A stretch of DNA of 64,000 bases from Cryptomeria japonica (taxonomy: Eukaryota; Streptophyta; Pinopsida; Cupressales; Cupressaceae). Shown here piece by piece: positions 48,124 to 60,287 of this stretch. How positions within the stretch are numbered: the stretch's first letter is position 1; every line of letters starts with the position of its first letter. The notes beneath the pieces were generated by a model. That model did no database searches. It had not been told where the DNA came from and saw only the letters and a list, made by a program, of their open reading frames with translations. The translations under genes and the position numbers were made by a program. The stretch is taken from contig NC_081408.1 in NCBI RefSeq assembly GCF_030272615.1, positions 200,904,341-200,968,340 on the forward strand, in the 5' to 3' direction.

Positions 48124-49473
48124 TAGCGTTATGAATTCCTGGTGGAAGATTTGTTTTCCCCTGCTCATAATTGTCTTGAATCCCAAACTATCTGTCACCT
48201 TGTTGGGCATGATTCCTCACGTTATGGCCAGACTTACACATACCTGAAAGATAACACCCTACCTCCTGACTTATCGAAAAATCAAAAGATAAACTTTATT
48301 CACCAATCCTCCCATTATACTCTTGTTGCGGATACCCTATTTAAATGAGGTCTAGATGGTACTCTTTTAAGATGTCTCGAACAAGAAGAATCTGAGAAGG
48401 CCTTACATGAAATCCATAACGATATTTGTGGCACACATTTAAGTGGTCTTACCCTTTCAAAAAAATTCATACGCTTGGGCTATTATTGGCCAACTATGGA
48501 ACGAGATTCTTTTCAGATAGCTAGAACATGCAAAGAATGTCAAATCCATGGGAATTTGATCCATGCACTAGCACACGAACTTCATGCTTTGGCAACATCT
48601 TGGCCTTTTTATCAATGGGTCTTGATTTAGTAGGAAAGATAAATCCTTCTTCATCTAATGGTCACAAATTCATCCTTGTAGCTATAGAATATTTCACGAA
48701 ATGGATTGAGGTAGTACCTCTCACAAATATCATAGTAAAACAAATTGTTGCATTTATCCTAAACTACATCATCTGTCGCTATGGAATACCCATGACCATT
48801 ATCACTGATAATGGGCAACTGTTTAAGAATTGGGATTTACAAGAACTATGTGATAAATTCATGATCCAACATAGATTTTCCACACCCTACTATCCACAAG
48901 GGAATGGGCAAGAAGAAGAATCAAACAAAACTATTCTGAAAAATCCTCAAAAAGATAGTGAATGATGCTGGAAGAGAATGGCATATTCAATTGAACCCTG
49001 CTCTATGAGCCTACCATACTAGTATCTGCACACCAATAGGTGTGACACCTTTCTCTCTTGTTTATGGATCAGAAGAAATACTACCAATAGAAGTAGAGAT
49101 ACCTTCTCTATGAGTATCATTAAAAGGTCTTATCCTAGATGAAGAATGAGTATCTAGATTACAGGAGTTAGAATTAATCCATGAACGAAGACAAAACGCC
49201 TTTGATCATTTAAACGTATATCAACAAAGAATGTATCAGAGTTCTAATCATGGGGTCAAACCGAGAAAATTTCAAGTTGGGGAACTAGTACTAAAGGAAA
49301 ATCCACGCAACCAGGTAGATCAAGAAAAGAAAGGAAAGTTCAAACCAAACTAGTTAGGTCCGTTTGTGGTCACAACAATATTTGGGTCAAGATCATATCA
49401 ACTATCAACACAGGATGAAGATTAGGTCAAAGAACCCATCAATAGCATGCATCTAAAGAAGTTTTATGTCTAA
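48124..49473 (+). pseudogene. Element D: integrase
   Basis: Zinc-binding region: HEIHNDICGTHLSG...YYWPTMERD...CKECQIHG (about 48400-48550), with the two His and two Cys in place. Catalytic core (about 48610-48950): GLDLVG, TDNGQLF and the EEESNK region supply the expected Asp, Asp and Glu; one frameshift separates zinc and core regions near 48610. The C-terminal part has PIEVEIPSL, GELVLKENPRN, LGPFVV and ends LKKFYV with a stop at 49471-49473. Several stops after 48965. It would join cDNA to chromosomal DNA. Confidence 0.78.
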
Positions 49474-49838
49474 AAAAGCAGAAAATTCAAAAATGGTGAA
49501 AAAGCAGAAAATCCAAAAATAGTGAAAAAGCAGGAAAAACTAAAAACATTGAAAAAGCAGAAAAAACCAAAAAAAAAAGTGAAAAAGAAGAAAATACAAA
49601 AAAAAAATCAAATATGAGAAAAAGTGCAATAAAAATAGATGGTGAAAACCTCATGAATAGGTGCTATCTATTAGCTAGCTCTTTCATCTATTAGTTCATG
49701 CATCCTTCCGCTTGCATTTCATTTTCCATCAACATTGTTCTTATCCATAATAAAGCCTTTGTACATATGCAGGCATCCCGGGTGGCTTCTCGCCATGGTT
49801 GGATCATTTGGTTTATCATACTGAATTTATTTCTAGGC
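49474..49838 (+). repeat. Lys-codon-rich tandem repeat and 3' UTR of D
   Basis: 49474-49620 carries about five units of roughly 26 bp built on GTGAAAAAGCAGAAAATCC, growing more A-rich. The following 200 bp (CATCCCGGGTGGCTTCTCGCC near 49775) is unique. Element E begins at 49839; TAGGC (49834-49838) would be its target duplication. Confidence 0.6.
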
Positions 49839-50954
49839 TGTTGGCATTTTGATGATGTTTAGTTTCGATTGTCATTGATGGACACATATGTATTTATTAT
49901 ATGAGTTATTCCCAACTGGTACCATGTGATGTATTGCTCAAATCAGTATTATATGCCATTATATGCATAGTCTTCGTTTGTTGAAGACTATTGGTGTTTG
50001 CAGAAAGAGCTTATCGATCAAAACTTTACCAAGGACCTCAAGAAGTATGAGGACTTCAAGAAGTATGAGGACCCCAAGTGGCAACCAATCTCTTTATTAT
50101 CGGAACACTATGTTCTAGTTTACTAGTCATTGTTTGTAAATTGGTAATCAGTATATTGTGTTTGGTTAGCCAACAAACTCATAAGTGTGATGAGTTATCA
50201 TCCACCAACACTAATGTGGTGATTCTGTGTCATGTTACAAATTATGTCGAGATGAAATTTACCTAGCAAATTGTAGTATAATCTCATTTGACCGACATGA
50301 AATTAGATTCCTATATGAGGACATCATGTCTAGGGTTTTATTGGTGTAGAAGGGTTGTGAAAAAGAGATTAGGTCTTTGTGAAAAAGGTATCTTGTGACA
50401 GAGACTGAACATAAGACTGAAGTAATGTTGTAATTCATTAATAGAGAGCATTCAAGGATATAACTAAGCATTATGTACTACTTTCTAGATCAATTGTTGA
50501 TTACTAATCTCTTCGACAAGTTTGAAACCCTTAACCGGGCAGACTTAGTTAAGCCTCTTCAAAAATACTCTAACAAGGTGGTTCACAGTTGTGGATCTGA
50601 AATCCTTTAATAGGGTAGTCTTTAACAAGACTTATCTCCTAACAAGATTTGTTCTGGTGAAGAACATTGTATGGAATTAACCCGTCTAACCTTAATCAGT
50701 CTAGTTGCTATTCTATAGATAGTAGATTTGTGAGTTTTACTCACCGTGGTTTTCCCACTTGGGTTTCCACTTCAAAATATCTTGTGTTATGGTGATTGTG
50801 TTATTATGGGTGAATGATTTATTTGCTATTTGGCTTTTCTGTGTATTAATTGGTTTACTGTTTAAAAGGTTATACCAGTCTGCAGTAAATTTCCTTAAGT
50901 GTTTGGTAAAGTTTTTTGGTATACTAATTCATCCCCTCCTCTTAGTATTCATCA
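49839..50954 (+). repeat. 5' LTR of element E
   Basis: It begins TGTTGGCATTTTGATG and ends CTTAGTATTCATCA. It is homologous along its length to the reversed LTRs of G. Small frames at 50078-50471 and 50759-51013 lie in it and are not genes. Confidence 0.88.
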
Positions 50955-50956
50955 AT

Positions 50957-50969
50957 TGGTATCAGAGCC
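50957..50969 (+). other. Primer binding site of element E
   Basis: TGGTATCAGAGCC, two bases after the LTR end. It is a perfect copia-type initiator-Met site, identical to that of G. Confidence 0.93.
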
Positions 50970-51019
50970 AACCTTTCTTTAAGTCTAACCACTTGAAAGG
51001 AGATATGGGGTAATACAAC

Positions 51020-52303
51020 ATGAGGTAACTTGCTCACTGTCTAGTTGAATCTGAGAAAGCCTATGATGAGCTTAAGGTCAAGCATAAAGCCTCTTTAGTC
51101 AAAAGAAGAGAACTTGTTGAGCAAATGCTGGAAATTACTGAAAAATAACTCTTTTGATGAAGCAGACATGGATGCCCTAGTCGAAGAAGTGGAGAAACTG
51201 AATGAGTCCAAAACTAACCTGAGGCGGAAGCTGTAAGGATTGACTATTAGGATGAGTCAGGAACTGGAAAACTGAAGAAAAGTTGAGGATCTAGTGAAGG
51301 ACAAGGAGCATGAGATCTCTAAGTTGAAACAAGAAATTGTTATTATTACCGCTTATCTTCAAGAGGGTAAGGAAGAGAAAGAAGAAATGCAAGCAAAACT
51401 GAATGCAACCATTTCTCATAATGAAACCCTAATGAAGACCAATGAAGCTCTTTCCAAGGAACTTGTTGAGATGAAGGAGATACTTGCAAAGTTCAACCGG
51501 AGTGCTGCAAAGTTGGACTAAAAGATGGAATCAATGAAGCCATCAAAGGATACCTCTGGACTTGGTTTCTCTACATATGAGGAAGGTGAATCATCTGGAA
51601 CCAACATTGATGCATCAAAGAGCAACCAGTATTTGAGAAAAGCAACAAAAGAAAAGGTAAGACACAGTTCAAACCTATATGCTTTAACTATCATAAGGAA
51701 GGACATATTGCCAGTGTATGTAGGAGCAAGGCTTATAATAATTTCCCTTACGTGCAAAACAATGTGTATAACCACAAGCCTAGAACTGGTAGATTTAATG
51801 GTCATTATTATGCATGCAACAAGTTTGGGAATTGATCTTTTGAGTGCAGGTCGGTTATGAACAACTCTAGAGGTTATGCATCGAGACCAAAGGGAGTTGT
51901 CCTAGAACCTCTTATGAACTAGAACCCAAACCGATATAGAACCTATGACCACATGTAAAATGGTTATGGAGCAACAAATGGTTGGAGAGCAATTTGTGTG
52001 ATCTGTCGTAGTAGTGGTCGCACTATTGCAACATGTAGGAGAAAGAATGGAAAGGTGAACACCAGATCATGGAGAGAAATTGGTATGGTATGCTATCATT
52101 GTAACAAACTAGGACATATTGCCAGATCTTGTAGACTGAGAAAAAATCCATCGGGAGACAAACCGATCGACCTAGAAGGAAACGTCGATGTTGAAACTGT
52201 TCAGACCAATATGGATAAAATTTGGAAAAAGAAATCTGAAGAGAAGCCACAAGATGTACCAGTTTCTGCAACCAGTGTGGAGACCCCTAAATCGACAAAT
52301 TGA
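51020..52303 (+). pseudogene. Gag-like coiled-coil and zinc-knuckle protein of element E
   Basis: A possible start ATG at 51020 is followed at once by a stop. The frame then reads SEKAYDELKVKHKAS and a coiled coil to about 51520 with several stops, matching G. The knuckles are: a first one with Tyr for the second Cys (CFNY, near 51670, as in G), a second one lacking its first Cys and His, CVICRSSGRTIATC (His replaced by Arg) and an intact CYHCNKLGHIARSC (about 52092). The C-terminus is KSEEKPQDVPVSATSVETPK with the stop at 52301-52303. There is no capsid-type domain. Confidence 0.83.
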
Positions 52304-52764
52304 GCTTCAAAAAGCTTAAGGGGGAGCATATCGGTAACAATATTTTCAACCCTTGGAGTATATCAGAAAAGTGCTTTTATTGGTATTGGTTACCTATCGA
52401 CCGACAGAAGAAATGAAATGGTAAAAGGTAAAATTAGGGTTTATACCCTAACAGTGATGAATTTATTGCAGTAGACAGGAGCATGTATAATTGTGATTCT
52501 TGTAGTCATTTTTACTTACCTATTTTTGAAGAAGCATTTTCTAACCTAAGCAGAGCGACATAAGCGATCAATCTTACATTCAAAGAAATCTAGAATGAAA
52601 TCTTGAGCTAGACCCAACATTCATTTCAAGTTATCCAAAGTGGAGGTCAGAGTGGTAAAGAAAGCTTTTGGAGAAGTGTGTTGTTCTTGACATTGGAAAA
52701 CCTTTGTTTGAAGTGAAACATTATTTTTTGTCGATTGAATCTTATCATTCAGAATTATTTAGAC
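52304..52764 (+). other. Gag-ORF2 spacer of element E
   Basis: Non-coding. It opens with AAGCTTAAGGGGGAGCATA (about 52312), another purine tract, and contains TTTATTGCAG near 52462. That would serve as a splice acceptor if ORF2 is made from a spliced RNA; no evidence beyond the motif. Confidence 0.4.
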
Positions 52765-52836
52765 ATGGCTTCTACATCCAATATTTCTTCTAGTTCTTCC
52801 CCACCTAAGGAGTCATCCAAATCTCTAAGGAAGAAG
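52765..52836 (+). pseudogene. ORF2 of element E, N-terminal piece
   Basis: ATG at 52765 opens MASTSNISSSSSPPKESSKS and runs to LRKK before solo LTR H interrupts. It resumes at 54021. The Ser-rich start is the only intact ORF2 start codon among A, E and G besides that of A. Confidence 0.75.
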
Positions 52837-54020
52837 TGTTAGGTCCTTGAGACAACTGAGAGGGGGGGGGTGAATCAGTTGTCCAATAAATTCAAACCAA
52901 AATTAACTTAACCAAAACTTCATGCTAAATGTTGGTAAACCAAACTTTATGTTGGTAGACAGTTTTATCAGTTAATTGCAGTATCGGTAAAGATTCATGC
53001 ATGAAATAGAAAGACAAGAACATCCACAACACATAACACAAATATTTGTACGTGGAAACCCTGTAAGGGGAAAAAACATGGTGGGAAGCCTTACCCACAA
53101 TTAGATGATACTACTACAGATAGTATGTGTATACAATATGAAGTTTGGACATGCAAAAAGGCCAACTACCTAGAGCTCACTGCTTAGACACAAAATGGGA
53201 GTCACAATGACTACCATATGAAGTTTGGACATGCAGAAAGGCCAACTACCTAGAGCTCACTACTTAAACACAAAATGGGAGTCACGGTGACTACAATTGG
53301 ATGGTTAAATCCAATGATAATGTACTGCACAAAATAGAATCTTCATATGCTAGATTCAGTACTGGTTAAGTTCTCATTATCTTCCTCAAAAACTTCCTTC
53401 AATCTTCAGATGATGTCTTTGTGTATAGCTCTGCTTATTTTCACATATACCTTATTATAATCCTTTTCCCTATCGCATATCAATCTCACAAATGAGATCT
53501 TACATATATACCGAAAGCTAAGACCAAAAGTGTAGGTTGGCCTACAAAGAATATTACAATAAAATCAATTACAAATAAATCGATATCCGATGCATCATGT
53601 CAGCTCAAATGCATTTACAACAACAAAAAATCATCTCCATAACGTGTTGTGCTGATCTGGAATAGATATTCTTTCCAGTGCATAACATGGACCTATTTGT
53701 CGGTAACAACAAATATGCAAACTAGAATAGACCAATAACCAAATCACCGAAACCAAGTGATCAAATAATGTCTTCGACATAACCAGGTAGTCTTCAAGTC
53801 ATTCCAAGTGTTAGTGAACAATATAACCTGATGGTGAAAAATATAACCTACTAGTGAACGATATATCCTATTGGTGAACCAAATACCGGTGGCTGTGCAT
53901 AAGTCTATGACTTGTCGGTGAACAAAACCAAAGATCTCCAATTGGTGATAAGTGTTGACAAGTGATGACAGGTGTTGACATCAATGACAAAACCATATCA
54001 ACATATCCAAAATATCAACA
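52837..54020 (-). repeat. Solo LTR H (copia-type) inside ORF2 of E
   Basis: On the minus strand it runs from TGTTGATATTTTGG to GATTCACCCC...CTCAAGGACCTAACA, about 1.18 kb, with TG/CA ends and a run of ten G at 52861-52870. Flanks AGAAG (52832-52836) and ATAAG (54021-54025) would be a duplication with one change. It carries an 80-bp tandem duplication (53136-53295) and three to four 20-21 bp repeats of AATATAACCTAnTnGTGAAC (about 53816-53880). There is no internal region. Confidence 0.78.
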
Positions 54021-56860
54021 ATAAGGTGTAATACAATGCCCTATCTCAAATTCCCACTAGAGTCATTGTCGAAGGGGATGTTTCTGGTTACATTGATTGT
54101 AAACTGGAAGACCTAGGGTCTCTAATGATTCACTCCCAATTGATTTTGTTCTATGGAAAAGATAAGAAGATTAAACTAGAGTACAACGTGATCGAGAAGA
54201 AGAAACTCCACAATGCAACATATTTTCTCAAGGAATTCACAGGAGATCATATAACAGTTATTCTAAGTAGGGTTCATGGTGACAAGATGTATCTTGAGCG
54301 AACCCATGATGTCACACTGGAGGCAATCCATGCCATGACCAATTTCTGGATTATTGGAGGAGTCCCTATTCTTCGTAAGATCACAAAAACCAAAATGGCA
54401 GAGCTCACCGGTTTTGTGAGCGATAAGAGGGCAATGACTGTCAACACCATTGAATATGACTTGGTGAAGTATGCATGCATGGTGATCAGATATAGAGTAT
54501 TCTATGCCAGCAAAATGAATTTTCCTACAGCTATGGTGCATGCGGCTTATCGAATGATTAAGGAAGATGCAGAGTATGGCTTTTGTACCTGCATGCAAAA
54601 ACAACTCATGGAGAATTTGAAATCCATCAAACAGGACAAGACACTAAGGTTCAAATTTGGTCAACTACTTGTCAGGTTGTTTTTCTACTTTGAAGGGTAT
54701 TTTGCGGGAGTTGGAGATATTCAATGGTCAAATGACCTACTAGTTACAAGACAAATCAAGGAAATTGTGCAAGCAGTGGGATCTACTTATCCGAAGACTC
54801 TGAATAGGTATTTTGATGAGTTCAAATTGAAGATGAACCAGCAGAATGAATTTTGTTCCAGTAGAATATTCAACGCCAGTAGAAAGAATTTTGTTCCTAT
54901 AGCTACGGTGCATGCTTCTTATCGAATGATTAAGGAAGATACAGAGTAAGACTTGTGTACCTTCATGAAAAAAAACTCATGGAGAATTTGAAATCCATCA
55001 GAGAGGACAAGACACTAAGGTTCAAATTTAGTCAACTACTTGTCGGGTTGTTTTTCTACTTTGAAGGGTATTTTTCGGGAGTTGGAGATGTTCAATGGTC
55101 AAGTGACCTACCAGTTACAAGACAAATCAAGGAAATTATACAAGCAGTGGGATCTACTTATCCAAAGACTCTAAACAAGTATTCTGATGAGTTCAGATTG
55201 AAGATGAACCAGAGAACAAGGATATCAGGTGACTTGGTTAAGAAGTATGAAGATGATAGCTGTTTTACAATCAAAGTGGATCATTGCATAATGGAAGTGG
55301 TTGAGCCAAGACAAGATGAAGTTGAGCCTATGGGCTATGAAGTGGTGAACGATATACTTATTGGGTATGCCTCTACCCTACTTGCTTCATCGCTTGATCC
55401 AAAGAAGAAGAGGACTGGTACCTACTATGAGAGGGTTAATCCTATTGTAGTACTGAAGCAGAAGAAGAGGAAAGTTGTGTCATCGGCATCGACACCACTT
55501 ACATCTGCAATCAGTCCTAAAGTGACCAGGAGGTCACAGACCAAGAAGAAACCAAAGGTTGTTCCGCCAAAGGTATTTGAGAGGAAGAGGAAAACCAAGA
55601 ACGAAGCACAAGATTTGGTAGACACTAAAATCAGAAGATGAAATAAAGAAGGTGAGGCAATCAAGTAAGAAGACCAAGACGACCGGTAATGTAACTGCAA
55701 CTTGTGCAGCAGTAAATATACATGTTGCTTCTTACAAGCCTATGGCACATTTTCAAAGGATTATGAAGAACATTAGAAGGAAAATTATTGATGATCTAAA
55801 AGATTATTTTGATGATCTTAGTGATATTGAAAAGCAGGAGGTAGAGCAAATACTCATTAAGTATTTATGTTATAATTATCGGTCTCCGATTGATATTAAA
55901 CCCGTTGTTTGTAACTCTTTGTATAATTCTTTGGATAATAAATGGCACATTGTCATTGAAAAGGAACAAGAAATTAGGGAGCAAATTTTTGCTCCATATT
56001 TTCTAGATGCCTCTAATTATGAATTATTTAAGCTTCTTAATCGGTACAAAGGCATCTTTTCCATGAGAAAGAGAAGACTTCAGTTACTTGGAGGTAAAAT
56101 ATCTGAAGTGGAAAAAGACACTCATCTATAGGATAAAGCAGTTGTCAAGATGCAAAAGGTATCCAAACCAAATCAGCAAGTTGAGCAAGAGCCAGACCTA
56201 TCAAAATCTAAACCAGATGAAACCTTCAATGATAAAGAAGAAAGAATAACTAAGCAAAATGATCCTATTGATGTGGATGCATTAGATGTTGAGAGTACTA
56301 AACTGGAGGAAGAAGAGAAAGAAAGAGCAGATAAGGAGAAAGAGAAGAAGGAGAAAGAGGAGAAAGAAAAAGTGGAGAAGGAGAAAGAGAAAAAGGAGAA
56401 AGAGAAAGAGGAGAAAGAGGAGAAAGAGAAAGTGGAAAAAGAGAAATGGAGAAAGAGAGAGTGGAGAAAGAAAAAGTGGAGAAAGAGAAAGAGAAAATGG
56501 AAAAAGCAGAAAAGGACAAAGTGGAAAAGGACAAAGCAGAGAAAGAGAAAGAGGAGAAGGAGAAACTAGAGAAGGAGAAGGCAAAGAAGGAGAAACTGGA
56601 GAAGGAGAAAGAGGAAAAAGAGAAGGCCAACAAGGAGGCTAAGGAGAAATAAGAGCAGGAGAAGAAGAGACAAGAGGAAATCAAAGAAAAGGAAGGTGGA
56701 TAGACTTCTAAGACTCAAAAGGCAACCGAAGATCAAGGTCAAGTTAAACATGTTGATTCCACTAGTCACAATATATTGACTCTTGCCTGTCTCACCAAAT
56801 TGGTAGATGAAAATGAGCTCTTGAGAAGTATTCAAATTTCTCAAGAAAGATTGGAGGAAT
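54021..56860 (+). pseudogene. ORF2 of element E, main part
   Basis: It continues the N-terminal piece after one stop: YNALSQIPTRVIVEGDVSGY, DCKLEDLGS, GKDKKIKLEY, KKKLHNATYFL, RVHGDKMYLERTHDVTLEAI, FGQLLVRLFFYFEGYFAGVG. A segment of about 115 residues is then duplicated in tandem (54500-54850 and about 54860-55205), with a stop in the second copy. Basic clusters (DPKKKRT, KQKKRKV, KKKPKV) at 55390-55590 look like nuclear-localisation signals. A shift at about 55635 leads to the next open piece (MAHFQRIMKNIRRKIIDDLK). Lys/Glu-rich repeats fill 56310-56650. It ends SIQISQERLEELL at insert M. No pol motif; function unknown. Confidence 0.8.
56310..56650 (+). repeat. Lys/Glu-rich repeat inside ORF2 of E
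   Basis: Purine-only DNA of GAGAAAGAG type encoding EKEKKEKEEKEKVEKEKEK-like units. A frame change near 56450 turns the downstream frame to EKVEKEKEKMEKAEKDK. It corresponds to 2340-2790 of G, though the unit sequences differ. Confidence 0.78.
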
Positions 56861-59800
56861 TGTTGGGAATCATTAAATTTGGGTGAGGTTTAGATCCCCA
56901 TTTCAAAATTTTGCTCTGCATTTCCAAATGATCATAAAATAAGTCAGTTTGAATGGCCTAGTTAGAAAGGGGGTAAAATGGAGCTAGTTGATTTTCAAGG
57001 GGTAAGGCTTTGGAAAATTGTTATACACATTTCATTTGGCCTATGCGGTGTGTTGCAACTTTCAAAATTCAGTTTAGATCAATTTGTCAGGTACCCATTT
57101 CAAGGGGTCAGCTGAAAGTGCATTTTTGGCTCAAATTCATATTTTACCAAGTAGCCTACTTTGGGTGTTTATATCTTTTGCCTAGTTGATCCTCATGAAG
57201 AATTTAAAAATGGATTGAATTCTATGCATAAAAGTGTGTCTCCATGAAAAATTCCAAGTCTCTAGCAATTCATTTGCTTAGTTTTCAAAGCTCAATGTGT
57301 TTGCAGTTTGTATGGTTTGAAAAGTCCTTGTTTCAGCAGCTAGTCGGAGCCCTGTTTTTGCATAAGTGTAAAAGTTGCCTAGGTGAATGTCATGTTAGAA
57401 TGTTTTTTTCGGGATATTGTTGGTATAAATGACAAGCTATGTTTCCAGTTTCAAGCTCTTGCCAATCCGTTTGATCAATTTTCAAAAGGGTTTATTGAGC
57501 CATCTTTTCAGTTATCCGTACTTTTGTTGCTGCATCAGTTAAAGTAACCATTTTTATGAGAGCGCCATTTGCACCCAGTCAAACTTTTGGTTGAACTGAG
57601 AATTCAAAGATTTAATATGTACTTCAAGGTACCTATGTTTCAAATTTGAGGGTCTACGGAGGTCGTTTGATATTTTTAAGAAAGGCATCATGTGTTGCCA
57701 AAACATTGACTTCATTAGGTCCGCAGTGTCGACAAAGCTAGTTGGTCATTTTCACCAATTAATATCTCTTCACTCGGGATTCATCTTGAGAAACCGTTTG
57801 GTAGAGTTCATGCTTGTATATCAAAGTACACGCTTGTCAGATGGCGAGGTCCAGAAAGATGTTTTGACCACTTTGAAAATTACGTCTTCGCGATTAAATG
57901 CGAAAATGTGGTGCAGGTATGAGAAAGTCGCAAAACTCAGTTTGATGATCCGAAAATGATCCCGATCATTTCTAGAGGTACGTTCAAGGTGTCTAAGGCA
58001 TTTCAGAGGTCAGTTGCATGAAAACAAACAAAAATTTAGTCGAACCCACTTTGGGGCCCGACCTAGCTCATGCTTGTGCCGTATTATTTTATTAGCGACT
58101 TTGTTCACTGAGAGATTTTTAGAATATCTAAATATGGATTGTAATCATGAGGCATGTCATAAGAGTTCAAGATGCTATTATGAACTTCTGGCAATTTCAA
58201 ATTGGCGAGTTTAGAGCCAAATCCTCCTTCAGCGACAGAGAAAAGACATTAAAAAATGCACCTAGCAAGTGGAGTTTCTAGAAGAGGGTTTTAAAACTTT
58301 CAAAATGTAATTGGCAGCCATAATGCCAAATGACTTTACCCAAATATCCTCCTTGTTGTAGTTTTTTGGAAGGGCATTAGAAACTACAAAAGCATTGAAA
58401 GCCTTTAGCAAGTGTAACGTGAGATGGAGAACATTTTCATCTAATTCAGCAAATACATTTGGGCAAAGGCCATTTTATCTTCCAAAGCAATGCAATTGCC
58501 GGCTGCAAACTAGTCAATAACTTTCATGTGAATGCAAGATGAAAACTCACGACTTTGGCCAAACATCTTTCTTGTGTGGAATGGCATTGAAGGCCATAAG
58601 AAGACTCCAGCAAATGAAACTCAGATGCAAATGGTTTCTAGTCAACATTTTCCTCATTTGTCTCCCCATCTCCCTGCTGGTGGTGGTATTGTAACAGCAG
58701 CATAGAAACCCCAAGCTAATGCAATGATGTGAGGTGCAGCTGTGTGGAGTTAAGAGGGCAGCATTAAAAAACCAATAGCAAATGCAATCAGTAATTTTAG
58801 AAATGCAAACCAATGCACATTGGTTGGTGTAAACTAAATTCTATAATCCTTTGCCAGTCATCCCTGTTGCGTGGAGAGTGAAGTTGGAAAAAGTTTGAAA
58901 CAAGTTCAAACAAATGCAAAGTTGCAGATGTAAAGTGGCATGTGGTGTTGATAAAAAGGCATTAATGGAATTTCCAAGCAAACTCAATTGCCAAGGGTCG
59001 TGTTGCTGTAGATTGGGTTTTAGAAATTTCAAAAGGATGCATTTCCAGGTAAAACGCATTATCCCACATTGGTTGTGGAGGGTGAAATTTTAGTGTTTAA
59101 ATACAAGACTCCACCCATTCATAGTATCAAAGCCTTAAGGGCTTTTGACACAAGGTGCTGATGGGCACCCAAGTAGACCCCACGCATCCAGGTGCGCTTC
59201 TCAAGGTGACCCCACGTGGGCACAGATCCTAAGGCAGATGAGTTTTGCAGGAAACAAACAGCTTAACCAGTGAGCAAGTTTAGAGAAGATCGATGGTGCG
59301 CGTGATTTTGCAAGGCAAAGAAGAAGATAATGAATTTTGGTTAGAGAAAGGGGACACTTGGCTTGCTCTGATGAGATCTGATCTTTCCATCCCCTTCTTA
59401 TTCCAATTTTATTCTCATTGTAAGGGTTCCAAAATTTTGGAGGAAGTGCTACAGTTTTCATGGCTTCCATTTCTGAATTACTTGACCCAAATGTGTAAAA
59501 TTATATGGATCTCTTCAGGGTATATAGGTTTAAAATGTGTAAAATGTGTTGTAGATGTGGTTTCTTAGTTGCGGGTCTTACTTGTGTCAGACATGAGTAA
59601 ATTTCCCACCATATTGTCTATGTGCATATATTTCATTGTTATGAATTGAATCCTCAAGGAGGCTATAATTTGTCTTCTCAAGGAGATCGTATGATTGTTT
59701 GTAGGAATTCTTTAGTGAAGAGTTTAAATTCCATAATTAGTCATAAACAATGGAATGTGTCCCCGATCTGATAAATTTTGTGAATGGAATTAAGTAATGC

Positions 59801-60287
59801 ATTAGTATAAGGTGTTAATGTAGGAATATTGTTTAAGGAAAACCAATTCGTAACTATGGATGCACATTTGCAGTTCTGTGTGTGACTCTGTTGCCCAATG
59901 AACAAGGCACTAGTCTTGCAGATTTGGGGATAGTATCAGATTAATTCAAATTAAAGACAAATCTATTTCCCTTTATGTTTAGGGGTTTGCGTTCTATCCT
60001 TCCAAAGCTCTGTTTCACCCATTATTTGTACAAGATCTAGCCAATCTGTATGTGTTACCTAATTTGTTGAGCTTGTGGAATGGTTTGTCTGCTTTATTGA
60101 TGTTGTCATGGTGAGTGAACAAGTTTGATTTAGTGCATCAAAAGGGTGTCCCCCCCTAGGTCTAGCAGATCCTGAAGTGCAAGAGGATCATTAGGATCCT
60201 ATGTTATGTTGTTTTCATTGATTGAGATTGGCTTTCTCATAGATCAATTGCAGGTGTACTTGGGTTAACCAATTTTGGTGAACAACA
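56861..60287 (+). mobile_element. Insert M (3.4 kb) in ORF2 of E, possible large solo LTR
   Basis: ORF2 of G runs without a gap where E has this block, so it is an insertion. It begins TGTTGGGAATC and ends GGTGAACAACA, giving TGTTG/CAACA termini. The flanks GGAAT and AGAAC match only at three of five bases. A promoter-like TCCCACATTGGTTGTGG...GTTTAAATAC lies at about 59062-59105, as in plant LTRs. No convincing coding frame; those at 57244-59568 lack any family support. Solo LTR of an old element is the best reading, with modest confidence. Confidence 0.4.

Larger units (their letters stand above)
42721..49838 (+). mobile_element. Element D: Tat-type gypsy lacking RT, partial
   Basis: It inserts in C's integrase at 42720. 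Order: 5' LTR, primer site, long leader, short Gag segment, protease-like domain, linker, archaeal-type RNase H, integrase, Lys-rich repeat. It is itself interrupted at 49838 by element E, and its 3' LTR is outside the window. The RT and first RNase H are deleted (junction near 47735). Compared with C it has a better integrase. Confidence 0.85.

Noticed and set aside
57244-59568. Several frames of 60-91 residues in insert M
   Set aside because: None has a recognisable motif, and they do not chain into a longer protein.
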